Origin: an uncultured bacterium
GTDB taxonomy: Bacteria; Bacillota; Clostridia; Oscillospirales; CAG-272
Direction: 5' to 3'
NCBI GenBank assembly: GCA_945920215.1
Contig: CAMEJM010000005.1
Location: 1-64,000 of the forward strand
DNA: 64,000 nt
Part shown: positions 36,870 through 46,028 of the stretch, piece after piece
How positions within the stretch are numbered: the first letter of the stretch is position 1
How the letters are laid out: each line of letters opens with the position of its first letter
Program-made: the position numbers and the translations under genes
Notes under the pieces: generated by a model
The model's input: only the letters and a program-made list of their open reading frames with translations
Told to the model about the DNA's origin: nothing
Database searches by the model: none

Positions 36870-38669
36870 TCACCGCATACCGGGGCGACCGCCCATGCCG
36901 CCGCTCATGCCGCCGACACTCCCGGAGGAGCAAATCAGAGAGGACATGGTGACTTCGGTAGCGGTGCCGCCCACGTCGACGGTCAGTTTGCTGCCCTTTT
37001 GCATCCCCGGCAGGCTGATCACCACGCACTGATACTGCTTTTCTGGCGTGAAAGTGCCGAGAATATTGCCGTCGCTGTCGGTGACGGTGACGGTGGTCCC
37101 GGCGCTCTGCGTCGAGGTGCCGATGAGAAGGGACCCCTGCGTCGAGGAGGAGCCGAAGTTCTGCGCCATTCCCACGCTGCCGGCGGCGAACAGAATTCCC
37201 CCCGTGATTTCCGCGGTGCCGTCGTAATCCAGCGCCCCGTTGCCGCTGCTAACAGGACCGCTGACATAGGTTTCTCCGCCGGATACGTACAGGTTTCCGT
37301 TGGAGTCAAGTCCGTCCCCCGCCGCGTTTACGCGCACCGTGCCGCCGGCAATGCGGAGATAGCAGTCGGCGTTCGCCGTAAAGCTGTTTTGCCCGGGGCG
37401 CCCCATAGAGGAGCCGTCCGCTCCGCCTGCCGTGTTGACGCCGTCGTCACTCGCCGTCACCGAGATCTCCCCGCCGGACACGGTGATATTCTGTCCTTTA
37501 ATTCCCTCGTAACTCTTTGAAACAGTCACCTTTCCGGCGTAAATGTGAACCGAAGTGTCCGCATGAACGCCGTCGTCGCCGCTTGCAAGCGTCAGCGTGC
37601 CGCCGCTGATATAAACGTCTCCGTTGGAATGGAGCGCGTCGTCCGAGGAATCGATTTGCAGAGTTCCGTCCTTGAGGATCAGCGATACCGCCGCTTTCAT
37701 CCCCTTTGCGGAGGTTTCGCTTCCGCTGCTGCCCCAACTCCCCCAACTGCTGCCCGTAGAGGCGTTGGCGCTGCCGCCGCCGCTCTTGATTGTAAAGGTC
37801 CCTCCCTCAATCCGCACGGAAGAAGAGGCGCTCATACCGTCCCCCGCGGAGGTGATCTGAAAGCTGCCGGAGGCAACGTAAATATACCCTTTGCTCTGAT
37901 CGCTTTCATGCTCGGCGTGCACGCCGTCGCTGCCTGCGGAGACGGTGAAGGTGCTGTCGGTCAGGCGCACGCTGTTATTGCCTGCCAGCCCTTTTTTCGC
38001 CGCGGTCACGCAGTAGGTTCCGCCCGCGAACGCCAAATCGTCTTTTGAAACAATTCCGTGCCCTGTGGCGGAAGTCACGGTCAGACTGCCCGCTCCGTTA
38101 AAGGTCAGGTCTTCCTTGGAAAAGACCGCCGCGTCTACGTTGTTCTCATCCGTCTGCACATAGGAGCCGGTACTTGCAAGCGTGTTATCTCCCACCAGAG
38201 TGACGAAAACCTTATCCGCCTGCCTGATATACAGCGCCGCACTGTCGGAAGAGGTGACCGAGACGCCCGAAAGCACCAGTTGCACCTTTTCGTCCGCCGC
38301 CGAAACGCATATCTGACCGTCCGTGAGCGTACCCGTCAAAACATAGGTGCCCGCCGCACTCACGGTCAGAACGCCCCCCTCATAGCTGACGCCCGCGAGT
38401 CCGTCTACCGAAGTCCCGTCATCGCTCAAAAGAATGGTAACTGCGCTCTCGGAGTCGTAGGTCCCCGCCTTGTCACGGTCGGAAAACATCTCGGAGGAGG
38501 CGGGCATACCGCTCTCTGCCGCCGCAAGTTCCGCCGTCTCGTCAATGGCGCTCCCGGCGCCGCTTTGCACGCTGTCATTTTCCCCGCAAGCCGTCAATAC
38601 CAGGCACAACGCCGCCGCCATCAGAATTGCCAAGCACTTTTTCATACCGTATTTTCCTCCGCATATCAA
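36870..38669 (-). CDS. Secreted lipoprotein with parallel beta-helix / carbohydrate-binding (DUF4353-like) repeats
   Basis: Lipobox CLVLTACGEN; repeated GGTLTLASGDDGVHAD / SGGEISVTASDDGVNTAGG units; Gly/Met-rich C-terminus GGMSGGMGGRPGMR. Confidence 0.82.
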   Translation of the reverse strand: MICGGKYGMKKCLAILMAAALCLVLTACGENDSVQSGAGSAIDETAELAAAESGMPASSEMFSDRDKAGTYDSESAVTILLSDDGTSVDGLAGVSYEGGVLTVSAAGTYVLTGTLTDGQICVSAADEKVQLVLSGVSVTSSDSAALYIRQADKVFVTLVGDNTLASTGSYVQTDENNVDAAVFSKEDLTFNGAGSLTVTSATGHGIVSKDDLAFAGGTYCVTAAKKGLAGNNSVRLTDSTFTVSAGSDGVHAEHESDQSKGYIYVASGSFQITSAGDGMSASSSVRIEGGTFTIKSGGGSANASTGSSWGSWGSSGSETSAKGMKAAVSLILKDGTLQIDSSDDALHSNGDVYISGGTLTLASGDDGVHADTSVHIYAGKVTVSKSYEGIKGQNITVSGGEISVTASDDGVNTAGGADGSSMGRPGQNSFTANADCYLRIAGGTVRVNAAGDGLDSNGNLYVSGGETYVSGPVSSGNGALDYDGTAEITGGILFAAGSVGMAQNFGSSSTQGSLLIGTSTQSAGTTVTVTDSDGNILGTFTPEKQYQCVVISLPGMQKGSKLTVDVGGTATEVTMSSLICSSGSVGGMSGGMGGRPGMR

Positions 38670-38674
38670 AGTGT

Positions 38675-39361
38675 TTACAGTTCCCCCTCCTGTGCCGCCT
38701 CAGCGCAGGAGATCTCCAGATTCCCGTTGCGGGTGCGCATTTTGTCAAGCAGCTCTTTTTCGCAGGCGGCGTCGCGCAGCCGCACCCTGTAAGAGAGCTT
38801 ATACAGACTTCCCATATGGGTGGTCTTTACCCGCGTTAATCTGTGGGAAAGCGTGTATTCTCCGAACAAATCCTCAAACAAGCCGGTGTAATTCAAATCC
38901 TCCGGCACCGTCACGGTCAGGCACCGCTCGTTGTCGGTACGTGTTTCATATCGGGCGCCCAAGCGGGTATACACCCAAAGGACGGCTTCGCTCATCACCG
39001 CAAATATCACGCCGTATGCGAGGTACCCCAACCCGAAGGTCAGCCCCACCGCCATACCGACGAACACGGCGCATATCTCACGCCCGCTGCCGGGAGCCGA
39101 GCGGAAGCGCACCAGTCCGAACGCCCCGGCAACCGCCACGCCGACTCCCAGGTTGCCGTTGACCGCAAAAATGACAAGGCACACGGCGGCGGGCAGAATA
39201 CTGAGGGTCGCGAAGAAACTCCCGCTGCACCCCGCGGCGCGTCCGGAATAACTCAGCGCCAACAACACCCCCGTGACAAGAGCGACGGCAAGACAAATCA
39301 GAAATCCCTGCCACACCACCTGCTCCCCGTTATATACGGATTGAAAAATCACATCAAACAC
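38675..39361 (-). CDS. DUF4956-like membrane protein
   Basis: Multi-TM N-terminus; AVNGNLGVGVAVAGAFGLVRFRSAPGSGREICAVFVGMAVGLTFGLGYL typical of the family. Confidence 0.85.
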   Translation of the reverse strand: MFDVIFQSVYNGEQVVWQGFLICLAVALVTGVLLALSYSGRAAGCSGSFFATLSILPAAVCLVIFAVNGNLGVGVAVAGAFGLVRFRSAPGSGREICAVFVGMAVGLTFGLGYLAYGVIFAVMSEAVLWVYTRLGARYETRTDNERCLTVTVPEDLNYTGLFEDLFGEYTLSHRLTRVKTTHMGSLYKLSYRVRLRDAACEKELLDKMRTRNGNLEISCAEAAQEGEL

Positions 39362-40115
39362 AGTTCTCTGTCCTCTCTTTCATATCGCTCTCCCCCTCCG
39401 GCACCCCGGCGAGGAATCCCCTGTCCATCAGGTACGCTCTCCCGTATTTGGAAAAGGAGGTTTTATATATGCCGTATTTGTCCAGCACTTCGCAAAGCCA
39501 AAGCGGAACAGCGCGCCCCGTCTTGATCTCCATCAGCACCTCCGACGCCCCGATCACCCGTTTTCCCGTGTACCCGGCAGCCGGGCTCAGACGCTCGTTG
39601 CGGTAGCGGATGTCGGTATCAAAGGTCACGCGCAGATCCTCCCCGGGGTTTCGGGAGCGCCATGAGGCGCGCTCATATGTGATGGTCATCGCGGGTGCAA
39701 GCCCGCCCTCCCGCCTGTAAAAGGCAAGGGCGGCGTCCAGCTCCGCCGTGATCTGATTGTGTATCGGCGCCTCCGCCCCCGCCAGATACGCCGTCGCCTC
39801 GCGGAGCCGCATTGCCGCGCGGCGCTTGTAAACCACGCCCTCGTACTTCTTTTTCAGCTCCACGAACACGGTATCCTCCGTCCCCGGTATCCCGTACGCA
39901 CGCAAACGGAGTTTTTCTTTGTATAGCGGATGCTCCAAAGAACGGCGGATCAAGGACCGGGAGGGGGTGTCGTAGTACAGACTGATGATCCGTGCGTCGG
40001 GATACTCGTCGGGCGTCAGATACGGTAAGGAGAAGCACCGCACCGCCTCGTATTGCTCCCGCGTGAGCAGATATTTGAGTTCATATCTGCGGAATACGGT
40101 TTGTAAAGCGCTCAT
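39354..40115 (-). CDS. VTC-domain (polyphosphate polymerase-like) protein
   Basis: RRYELKYLLTREQYEAV; SLYYDTPSRSLIRRSLEHPLYKEKLRLRAYG; FVELKKKYEGVVYKRR; EIKT. Confidence 0.88.
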   Translation of the reverse strand: MSALQTVFRRYELKYLLTREQYEAVRCFSLPYLTPDEYPDARIISLYYDTPSRSLIRRSLEHPLYKEKLRLRAYGIPGTEDTVFVELKKKYEGVVYKRRAAMRLREATAYLAGAEAPIHNQITAELDAALAFYRREGGLAPAMTITYERASWRSRNPGEDLRVTFDTDIRYRNERLSPAAGYTGKRVIGASEVLMEIKTGRAVPLWLCEVLDKYGIYKTSFSKYGRAYLMDRGFLAGVPEGESDMKERTENCV

Positions 40116-40142
40116 CTGTCATCCCCTCCCTTTCTAATGCCC

Positions 40143-40176
40143 AGTATAAGATGGAAAGTTAAAACGAAGTTAAAAC
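40143..40176 (-). promoter_or_regulatory. VTC-operon promoter with 11-bp-period direct repeats (candidate OmpR-family response regulator site)
   Basis: aagttaaaac at 40156-40165 and 40167-40176; -10 TATACT on - strand at 40143-40148. Confidence 0.6.
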
Positions 40177-40197
40177 AGAAAAAATATGTAAAAAAAC

Positions 40198-40226
40198 ACG
40201 CGTGAACCGAATGGATTCACGCGTGC
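40198..40226 (-). terminator. Terminator downstream of histidine kinase gene
   Basis: cacgcgtgaa..ttcacgcgtg followed on - strand by tttttttac. Confidence 0.75.
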
Positions 40227-40242
40227 CGCAAATAGATTGTCG

Positions 40243-41562
40243 TTATTTCGGGTTCTCTTTTTTCCCGCCGCCCTCTTCGCAGGTGTGCAGGCAGACCGTC
40301 ACGGTCACATGCATGCCGTCCTCGCTCTCGGCGCGGATACTGCCGCCGAGCGAGGTCACAATGGACTGCGCAAGCGAAAGACCGATCCCGAAGCCGGGGG
40401 TCGCTTGCGAGCGCGAGGCGTCTCCGCGCCAAAAGCGGTCGAAAAAGCAATTCAGACTGCCGCGCGCCACCGGCTCCGCCACATCGTTGCGCACCGTCAG
40501 AGTCGCACGCCCCGCGCGGCGGGTCAGGGTCACGCCGATTTCCCCGCGGGCGTATTTGACCGCATTGTCAAGCAGAATGGAAAGAAGCTGCAACAGGTTC
40601 TCCCTGTCTCCCATCACCCACACGCCGTCCGCGATCTCCGCGGACAAACGCTTCCCGGCTGTTTCCGCCGGAGCGCCGAACGCGCTCACGCTGTCACGGG
40701 TCAGAGCAGTCAGAGGCAGCGCTTCACGCACACCGTCCCCCGCCTGTTCATCCATGCGGGCAAGGCGGGTCAGACGGGAGGTCAACTCCGCCATACGGTC
40801 GACCTGATGACGGATGCTCCTCGTCCATTCGTTTTCCCCGTATTCCGCCTCCAGTACCTCGGCGTTCGCGGAAATCACCGCGAGCGGCGTTTTCAACTCA
40901 TGCCCGGAATCGGTGATAAACCGTTTTTGCTTGGCATAACTCTCCTCCGCGGGTTTCACCGCCGCCCGCGAAAGCAAGAGTACCAAAAGGAACACGGCGC
41001 AGGAACCGATGAGCGAAATCAAGATGCTGTATTGCAGAAAAGAAGCGGCGGTATCCAACTGTCGGGTACAGTCGACCATCACCACGAAGGTTCCGTCCTC
41101 GCCCGCTTTTTTGGCGTACCGGTACCGCGTGATATAGCCTTTTTCGCTTCTGCTCCCGTATGCGCGGAGAAGAAAGTCTTTCGCCTCCACCTCGCTCACC
41201 GCGGCAATGCTGCCGGTGTTGACGGAAATCACCCCGTCGTCGGTCACCGTCCCGAAGAAAAAGCGGGTTTCATACGGCGTCTCCGCGGAGAACCATGCCG
41301 GATTTTTGCCTCCCGGACGTTTTCCCGCGGGATCGGTCTCCCCGTCCTTCTTTTCGGGGAGTTCCCCGTCGTCCATCGGCGGGATGTCCTGTATGCGGTC
41401 AAAAACGCCCCCGTTTTCCACCAGGACCTCCAGTACCCGGTCCGCATTGCTGCGCACCTGCGCGTAACCGGCGATATTCGCCGCCGCAATGATCACCGCA
41501 AGCACGGACAGCATGGATACCATGGCAACCGCAATGATGCGGCGGCGCAACGCTTTAGTCAT
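40243..41562 (-). CDS. Sensor histidine kinase
   Basis: H-box FITDSGHELKTPLAVISANAEVLE; N-box LSILLDNAVKYA; G-box GFGIGLSLAQSIVTSLGGSIRA. Confidence 0.95.
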   Translation of the reverse strand: MTKALRRRIIAVAMVSMLSVLAVIIAAANIAGYAQVRSNADRVLEVLVENGGVFDRIQDIPPMDDGELPEKKDGETDPAGKRPGGKNPAWFSAETPYETRFFFGTVTDDGVISVNTGSIAAVSEVEAKDFLLRAYGSRSEKGYITRYRYAKKAGEDGTFVVMVDCTRQLDTAASFLQYSILISLIGSCAVFLLVLLLSRAAVKPAEESYAKQKRFITDSGHELKTPLAVISANAEVLEAEYGENEWTRSIRHQVDRMAELTSRLTRLARMDEQAGDGVREALPLTALTRDSVSAFGAPAETAGKRLSAEIADGVWVMGDRENLLQLLSILLDNAVKYARGEIGVTLTRRAGRATLTVRNDVAEPVARGSLNCFFDRFWRGDASRSQATPGFGIGLSLAQSIVTSLGGSIRAESEDGMHVTVTVCLHTCEEGGGKKENPK

Positions 41563-42238
41563 TGTCCTCCCTCCTTTTCAGGGAATACCCGAGCCCGCGG
41601 CTGGCGCGGATTTCCGTATCCGCGCCGATCTGCCGCAATTTCTTGCGCAGGGAGGAAATGCATACCCAGACCACATTGATCTCCGCGTCGCTGTCATATC
41701 CCCACACCCGTTCCATGCAGTGTTCTGTGGAAAGCAAAACGCCGGGGTTGCGCAGAAACAGCTCCATGACCTGATACTCTTTCGGGGTCAGGCGGCAGCG
41801 TCCCGCCGGACCGATGAGCTCAAAGGCGGCGGAATCAAGCGTGACGTTGCCGAACGCAAGCACGTTTAACACAGGCTGTTCGGTACGGCGGAGCATCGCG
41901 CGCAGTCGTGCAAGCAGCTCCTTGACCGCAAACGGCTTGACCAGATAATCGTCTGCCCCCGCGTCCAACCCGCGCACGCGGTCGTCCACCTCCGACTTGG
42001 CGGTCAGCAACAGAACGGGCAGTTGTTTGCCCGCGGCGCGCGCTCTGCCGAGCACCTCGATCCCGTCCATGCGCGGCATCATAATGTCCAGCACCGCCCC
42101 GTCGTAGTCCTCCGTCATGAGGTAGTCCAGCGCGCTCTCGCCGTCCCAGACCTCGTCTACCGTATAACCGTTTTTGCGCAGCAGGACAGCCAGCGCGCGA
42201 CAAAGCTCCTTTTCATCTTCTGCCAGCAACAGCTTCAT
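41555..42238 (-). CDS. OmpR/PhoB-family response regulator
   Basis: KLLLAEDEKELCRAL; VLDIMMPRMDGIEVLG; C-terminal wHTH LTPKEYQVMELFLRNPGVLLSTEHCMERVWGYDSDAEINVVWVCISSLRKKL. Confidence 0.96.
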   Translation of the reverse strand: MKLLLAEDEKELCRALAVLLRKNGYTVDEVWDGESALDYLMTEDYDGAVLDIMMPRMDGIEVLGRARAAGKQLPVLLLTAKSEVDDRVRGLDAGADDYLVKPFAVKELLARLRAMLRRTEQPVLNVLAFGNVTLDSAAFELIGPAGRCRLTPKEYQVMELFLRNPGVLLSTEHCMERVWGYDSDAEINVVWVCISSLRKKLRQIGADTEIRASRGLGYSLKRREDND

Positions 42239-42341
42239 ACCGTCACCTCCCGTCGGCGTTTTTTCTCATTGTAAGTCTCCCGCGCCTCTTTGTCAAGGGC
42301 GCGGGGCGACCGCCTCTTTCTCCGTCCGCCGATAAAACAAA

Positions 42342-42367
42342 GCTGCCGGAAAAGAAATTCCGGCAGC
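42342..42367 (-). terminator. Terminator downstream of yebC
   Basis: gctgccggaa..ttccggcagc; - strand continues tttgtttta. Confidence 0.75.
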
Positions 42368-42397
42368 AAACAGTGACATTTGACGGGAAATCGGCTG

Positions 42398-43123
42398 TTA
42401 GTTTTCCCAGTTATGGAACACGTTGGTCACATCGTCGTCCTCTTCCAGCTTCTCAAGCAGCAGGTTCATGAACTTGATGTCATCCTCGTTTGTCAGGGTC
42501 ACGTAGGAAGCGGGAACCATGGCGCGGTCGGCGGATTCAATGGCGTATCCCGCGCGGGTCAGCGCTTCGGCGACGGCGGTCACGTCGTCCGTCTCGGTGT
42601 AAATCTCATATACGCCGTCTTCCCCTTGGAAATCGGTAGCGCCGGCTTCCAGCGCCGCTTCCATGAGTTTCTCCTCGTCGATTTCCTCGTCCTCGTCCAC
42701 AATCTCAATGACGCCCTTTTCCTCGAACATAAACGACACGCAGCCGGTGTTGCCCATATTGCCGTGGTACTTGGAGAAGGTGGAACGCACGTTGCCTGCG
42801 GTGCGGTTGCGGTTGTCGGTTGCAGTCTCCACGATTACGGCGACGCCGGACGGACCGTAGCCCTCATAGGTGATTTCCTCAAAGTTGTTGTCCTTGTTAT
42901 CGGAAAACTTCTTGAGGACCCGCTCAATGTTATCGTTGGGGACGTTGTTTGCCTTGGCTTTGGCAATCAGATCGCGCAGCTTGCCGTTGACGTTGGGGTC
43001 GTTGCCGCCCGCGCGGATGGCGACCGCCATCTCCTTGCCGATACGGGTAAAGACCTTTGCCTTTGCGGCGTCGGACTTTTCTTTCTTGTGTTTGATGTTA
43101 TTCCATTTGCTATGTCCGCTCAT
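42398..43123 (-). CDS. YebC/PmpR-family DNA-binding regulatory protein
   Basis: MSGHSKWNNIKHKKEKSDAAKAKVFTRIGKEMAVAIR. Confidence 0.97.
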   Translation of the reverse strand: MSGHSKWNNIKHKKEKSDAAKAKVFTRIGKEMAVAIRAGGNDPNVNGKLRDLIAKAKANNVPNDNIERVLKKFSDNKDNNFEEITYEGYGPSGVAVIVETATDNRNRTAGNVRSTFSKYHGNMGNTGCVSFMFEEKGVIEIVDEDEEIDEEKLMEAALEAGATDFQGEDGVYEIYTETDDVTAVAEALTRAGYAIESADRAMVPASYVTLTNEDDIKFMNLLLEKLEEDDDVTNVFHNWEN

Positions 43124-43145
43124 GACAGATTCTCCTGTATGAAAA

Positions 43146-44867
43146 TTAAATTTGTTCGGGGGTCGCCATGCAGATCAGATGCAAGGCGGTGCCGAGTACC
43201 TGCCGGGTCGCGGCGGTGAGCGCCACGCGGCTCTCGCGCTGCTTTTCGTCCTCGCAGGACAGAATCGGGCACTCGTGGTAGAAGCGGTTGAACGCCGCGC
43301 ACAACTCCAGAATATAGCGTGTGATCACGGACGGCTCATACTCCGCCAGCGCGGCACGGACCCGCTCCGGGAACAGGGCGATGGTCTTGGCAAGCGCGCC
43401 CTCCTCCGGGGTGGCGGTCTCCGAGCGCCACTTCGCCTCTCCCGCGTACTTGCGGAGCACCGAGCAGGTGCGCGCGTAGGTGTACTGGGCGTAAGGACCC
43501 GTATTGCCGTCAAAGGACAGGGCGTCCTCCAGCGTGAAATTGATGTCGCGGATACGGCTGCCGAGGAGATAGTGGAACACGATCGCGCCCACGCCGACCT
43601 GCTCGGCAATATCGCTTCTTCCGGCAAGCTCCGGGTTCTTCTCCGCCATGATGGCGCTGACCTTTTCGATCGCCTGCGCGAACAAATCCTTGAGCAGCAC
43701 CACGTTGCCGGTGCGGGTCGCCAGCTTCGCGCCGTTGACCGATACCGTCCCGTAAGGCACGTGTACCAGCTCGTCATACCAATCGTAGCCCATCAGCTCC
43801 ACGACCTTGAACCACTGCTTGAAGTGCAGGCACTGCTGTGCGCTGGTCACATAGATCGCCTTGTCGAAACGGTAATGCTCCTTGCGCCATACCGCCGCCG
43901 CAATGTCGCGCGTGGGGTACAGGGTGGAGCCGTCGCGCTTGAGAATCAGGCAGGGCGGCATTCCGTATGACTCCAGATCCACGATCGCCGCGCCGTCGTC
44001 GATTTTCAGAAGTCCCGCGTCGCGTAGCTTCTGCACCTGCGCCGGCATTTTATCGGTATAAAAGCTCTCGCCCTTGTAGGAATCGAAAGTAATTCCGAGC
44101 TGGCGGTAGGTCTTTTCATATTCTGCAAGCGAAATCTGCACAAACCATTTCCACAGGGCGATGTTTTCCTCGTCTCCCTCTTCCATCTTGTGAAATTCCG
44201 CGCGCGCCTCATCCGCAAGCGCTTTCCCTTCGGGCGTGTCGTCTATGGCGTTGTTGATCCGCACGTACAGCTCCACCAGCCGGTCGATGCCGCCCTCTTC
44301 AATCTGCTTGCGGTCGCCCCACTTTTTATAGGCAACAATCAACTTCCCGAACTGGGTCCCCCAGTCGCCGAGATAGTTGATACCGATACATTGCCACCCC
44401 GCGAATTGGTGCAGCAGCTTCAGGGAATGACCGATGACGGTCGTCCCGAGATGCCCGATGTGAAACGGCTTCGCCACATTGGGAGAGGAATAGTCAAGCA
44501 CCACCGTCTTGCCCACCCCGTCCATCGGGGAACCGTACTTACCTCCCTGCTGCGCCACCTCGTCGGTCACACGCGCGGCAAGCGACGCGCCGTCAAAGAA
44601 GAAATTGAGGTATCCTTTGACCGACTCCACGCGCGCAAACAAAGGGTCGTCCGCAAGCCCGGCGGCAAGCGCGTCGGAGATCTGCACCGGCGCGCGGTGC
44701 AGCGATTTGGAAAGCTTGAAGCACGGCAGCGCCAGGTCGCCCATGGCTGCCTCCGGCGGATATTCGAGCATATTGCAGACCTCGTCGGCGGTCAGGCTTC
44801 CTCCCGGAAACGCCCCGGCTGCCAGCGCGGCGATCTTCTCGGCGGTCTGCTGTTTGAGCTGTATCAT
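43146..44867 (-). CDS. argS: Arginyl-tRNA synthetase
   Basis: VVLDYSSPNVAKPFHIGHLGTTVIGHSL; KLATRTGNVVLLKDL. Confidence 0.96.
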   Translation of the reverse strand: MIQLKQQTAEKIAALAAGAFPGGSLTADEVCNMLEYPPEAAMGDLALPCFKLSKSLHRAPVQISDALAAGLADDPLFARVESVKGYLNFFFDGASLAARVTDEVAQQGGKYGSPMDGVGKTVVLDYSSPNVAKPFHIGHLGTTVIGHSLKLLHQFAGWQCIGINYLGDWGTQFGKLIVAYKKWGDRKQIEEGGIDRLVELYVRINNAIDDTPEGKALADEARAEFHKMEEGDEENIALWKWFVQISLAEYEKTYRQLGITFDSYKGESFYTDKMPAQVQKLRDAGLLKIDDGAAIVDLESYGMPPCLILKRDGSTLYPTRDIAAAVWRKEHYRFDKAIYVTSAQQCLHFKQWFKVVELMGYDWYDELVHVPYGTVSVNGAKLATRTGNVVLLKDLFAQAIEKVSAIMAEKNPELAGRSDIAEQVGVGAIVFHYLLGSRIRDINFTLEDALSFDGNTGPYAQYTYARTCSVLRKYAGEAKWRSETATPEEGALAKTIALFPERVRAALAEYEPSVITRYILELCAAFNRFYHECPILSCEDEKQRESRVALTAATRQVLGTALHLICMATPEQI

Positions 44868-45689
44868 TTAAAGGTTGTCCTCCATTTTGACAAAGGCTTC
44901 GGTATTCGGTACTCCCTCCTCCGTGCGGCAGGGAATCAGCGGTATTTCACACAGGGAGTACGCAAGGGCGATCTCGACGCCCGCGGTGACGTAAAAGCGG
45001 TCGTCCAGCATCTGCACGCATACGTCCGGCAAAGATTCCCCGCGCTCCAGCGCAGCGGCGTCGGCGGCAACCAGTGCCGCGTCCGGCGCGTCGTCGGGAT
45101 ACCACAGGCGGCGGGGGCAAAGGAACACGGCGTGGTAGGAGCGGTCGGACTCCCATGCACGGATGCCCTCCACAATGCGGTCGGCTACCTGCTCCGGCGT
45201 GGCAAAGGTCGTATCGATGATGATGTTGTAATTGTTGAAATCCTTGCAGTCCACGCCGTACAGCTCAAAGTAGCGTTTCTTTTCGCTGGTCTTGCGGGCG
45301 CGGATGCGTTCCGCCGCCTCGCTCACGGTATTGAAACGCTCCGCCTCGCGCCCCGCGCGCATCACGCGGACGGCGGCTGCCTCGGGGTCTGTCGTCAGAT
45401 AAATGCGGAAGGTGTCGCGGACGAAGTGCCACGCCATGCGGGAGTCCACAATCAGTCTGCGCGGGTCGTCGGAGAGCTGTTCCAGACGCCGGTCGAACTC
45501 CCTGTCCATTTCGGGGTGCGTCTCCATGTAAATATTGAATGCGGCAATATCCATGCCCATGCTTGCCGCCATTTCGCGCGCGATAACGCCCGTACCGTAA
45601 TACTCGGCGCCCAAGCGCTCCTGCAACAGTTTTGCCACGGTGGATTTCCCACTGCCGAGATCCCCTGCCAAGGATAATTTCAGATTCAT
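44868..45689 (-). CDS. Cytidylate kinase-like (P-loop) protein with C-terminal extension
   Basis: LSLAGDLGSGKSTVAKLLQERLGAEYYGTG; R.R...E..R; about 95-aa C-terminal extension not part of the kinase. Confidence 0.8.
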   Translation of the reverse strand: MNLKLSLAGDLGSGKSTVAKLLQERLGAEYYGTGVIAREMAASMGMDIAAFNIYMETHPEMDREFDRRLEQLSDDPRRLIVDSRMAWHFVRDTFRIYLTTDPEAAAVRVMRAGREAERFNTVSEAAERIRARKTSEKKRYFELYGVDCKDFNNYNIIIDTTFATPEQVADRIVEGIRAWESDRSYHAVFLCPRRLWYPDDAPDAALVAADAAALERGESLPDVCVQMLDDRFYVTAGVEIALAYSLCEIPLIPCRTEEGVPNTEAFVKMEDNL

Positions 45690-46028
45690 ACTGCTCGCAC
45701 CTCTCGTCACGTCCTGCACGCGGTTTGCCGCGGACAGCGCCCGGAACACAGCGCCCCGCTCTGCGGGCGCGCCGCGCCCGCGCCCGCGCCATCACATAGT
45801 TTTAACTTTAATATTATATCTCACTCTCCCCCGCTCTGTCAAGGCTGGCTGGCACAAAAACGCGCCTTTCCGCACCGCTCCGACTCTGTTTTCTCCGCGC
45901 GCGGCGCGCAGGAAAATAAGAAAAACGGCGTGCAGCCCGAAAAGCCCGGCGGCGCGCCGTACGGAATATAGGATTGGCTCGGTTTGACGGTTTTACCGCG
46001 CCGCGGCAGCGAGATGGAAAGCGTTTGC

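Noticed and set aside
35071-37029. 652-aa antisense ORF over pyrG (and similarly 33539-34954 over gdhA, 51195-53213 over pgk-tpiA, 26263-27816 over feoB, 55213-57093 over nifS-like gene)
   Set aside because: All are codon-bias shadows of well-supported housekeeping genes on the opposite strand; no RBS or recognisable domains.
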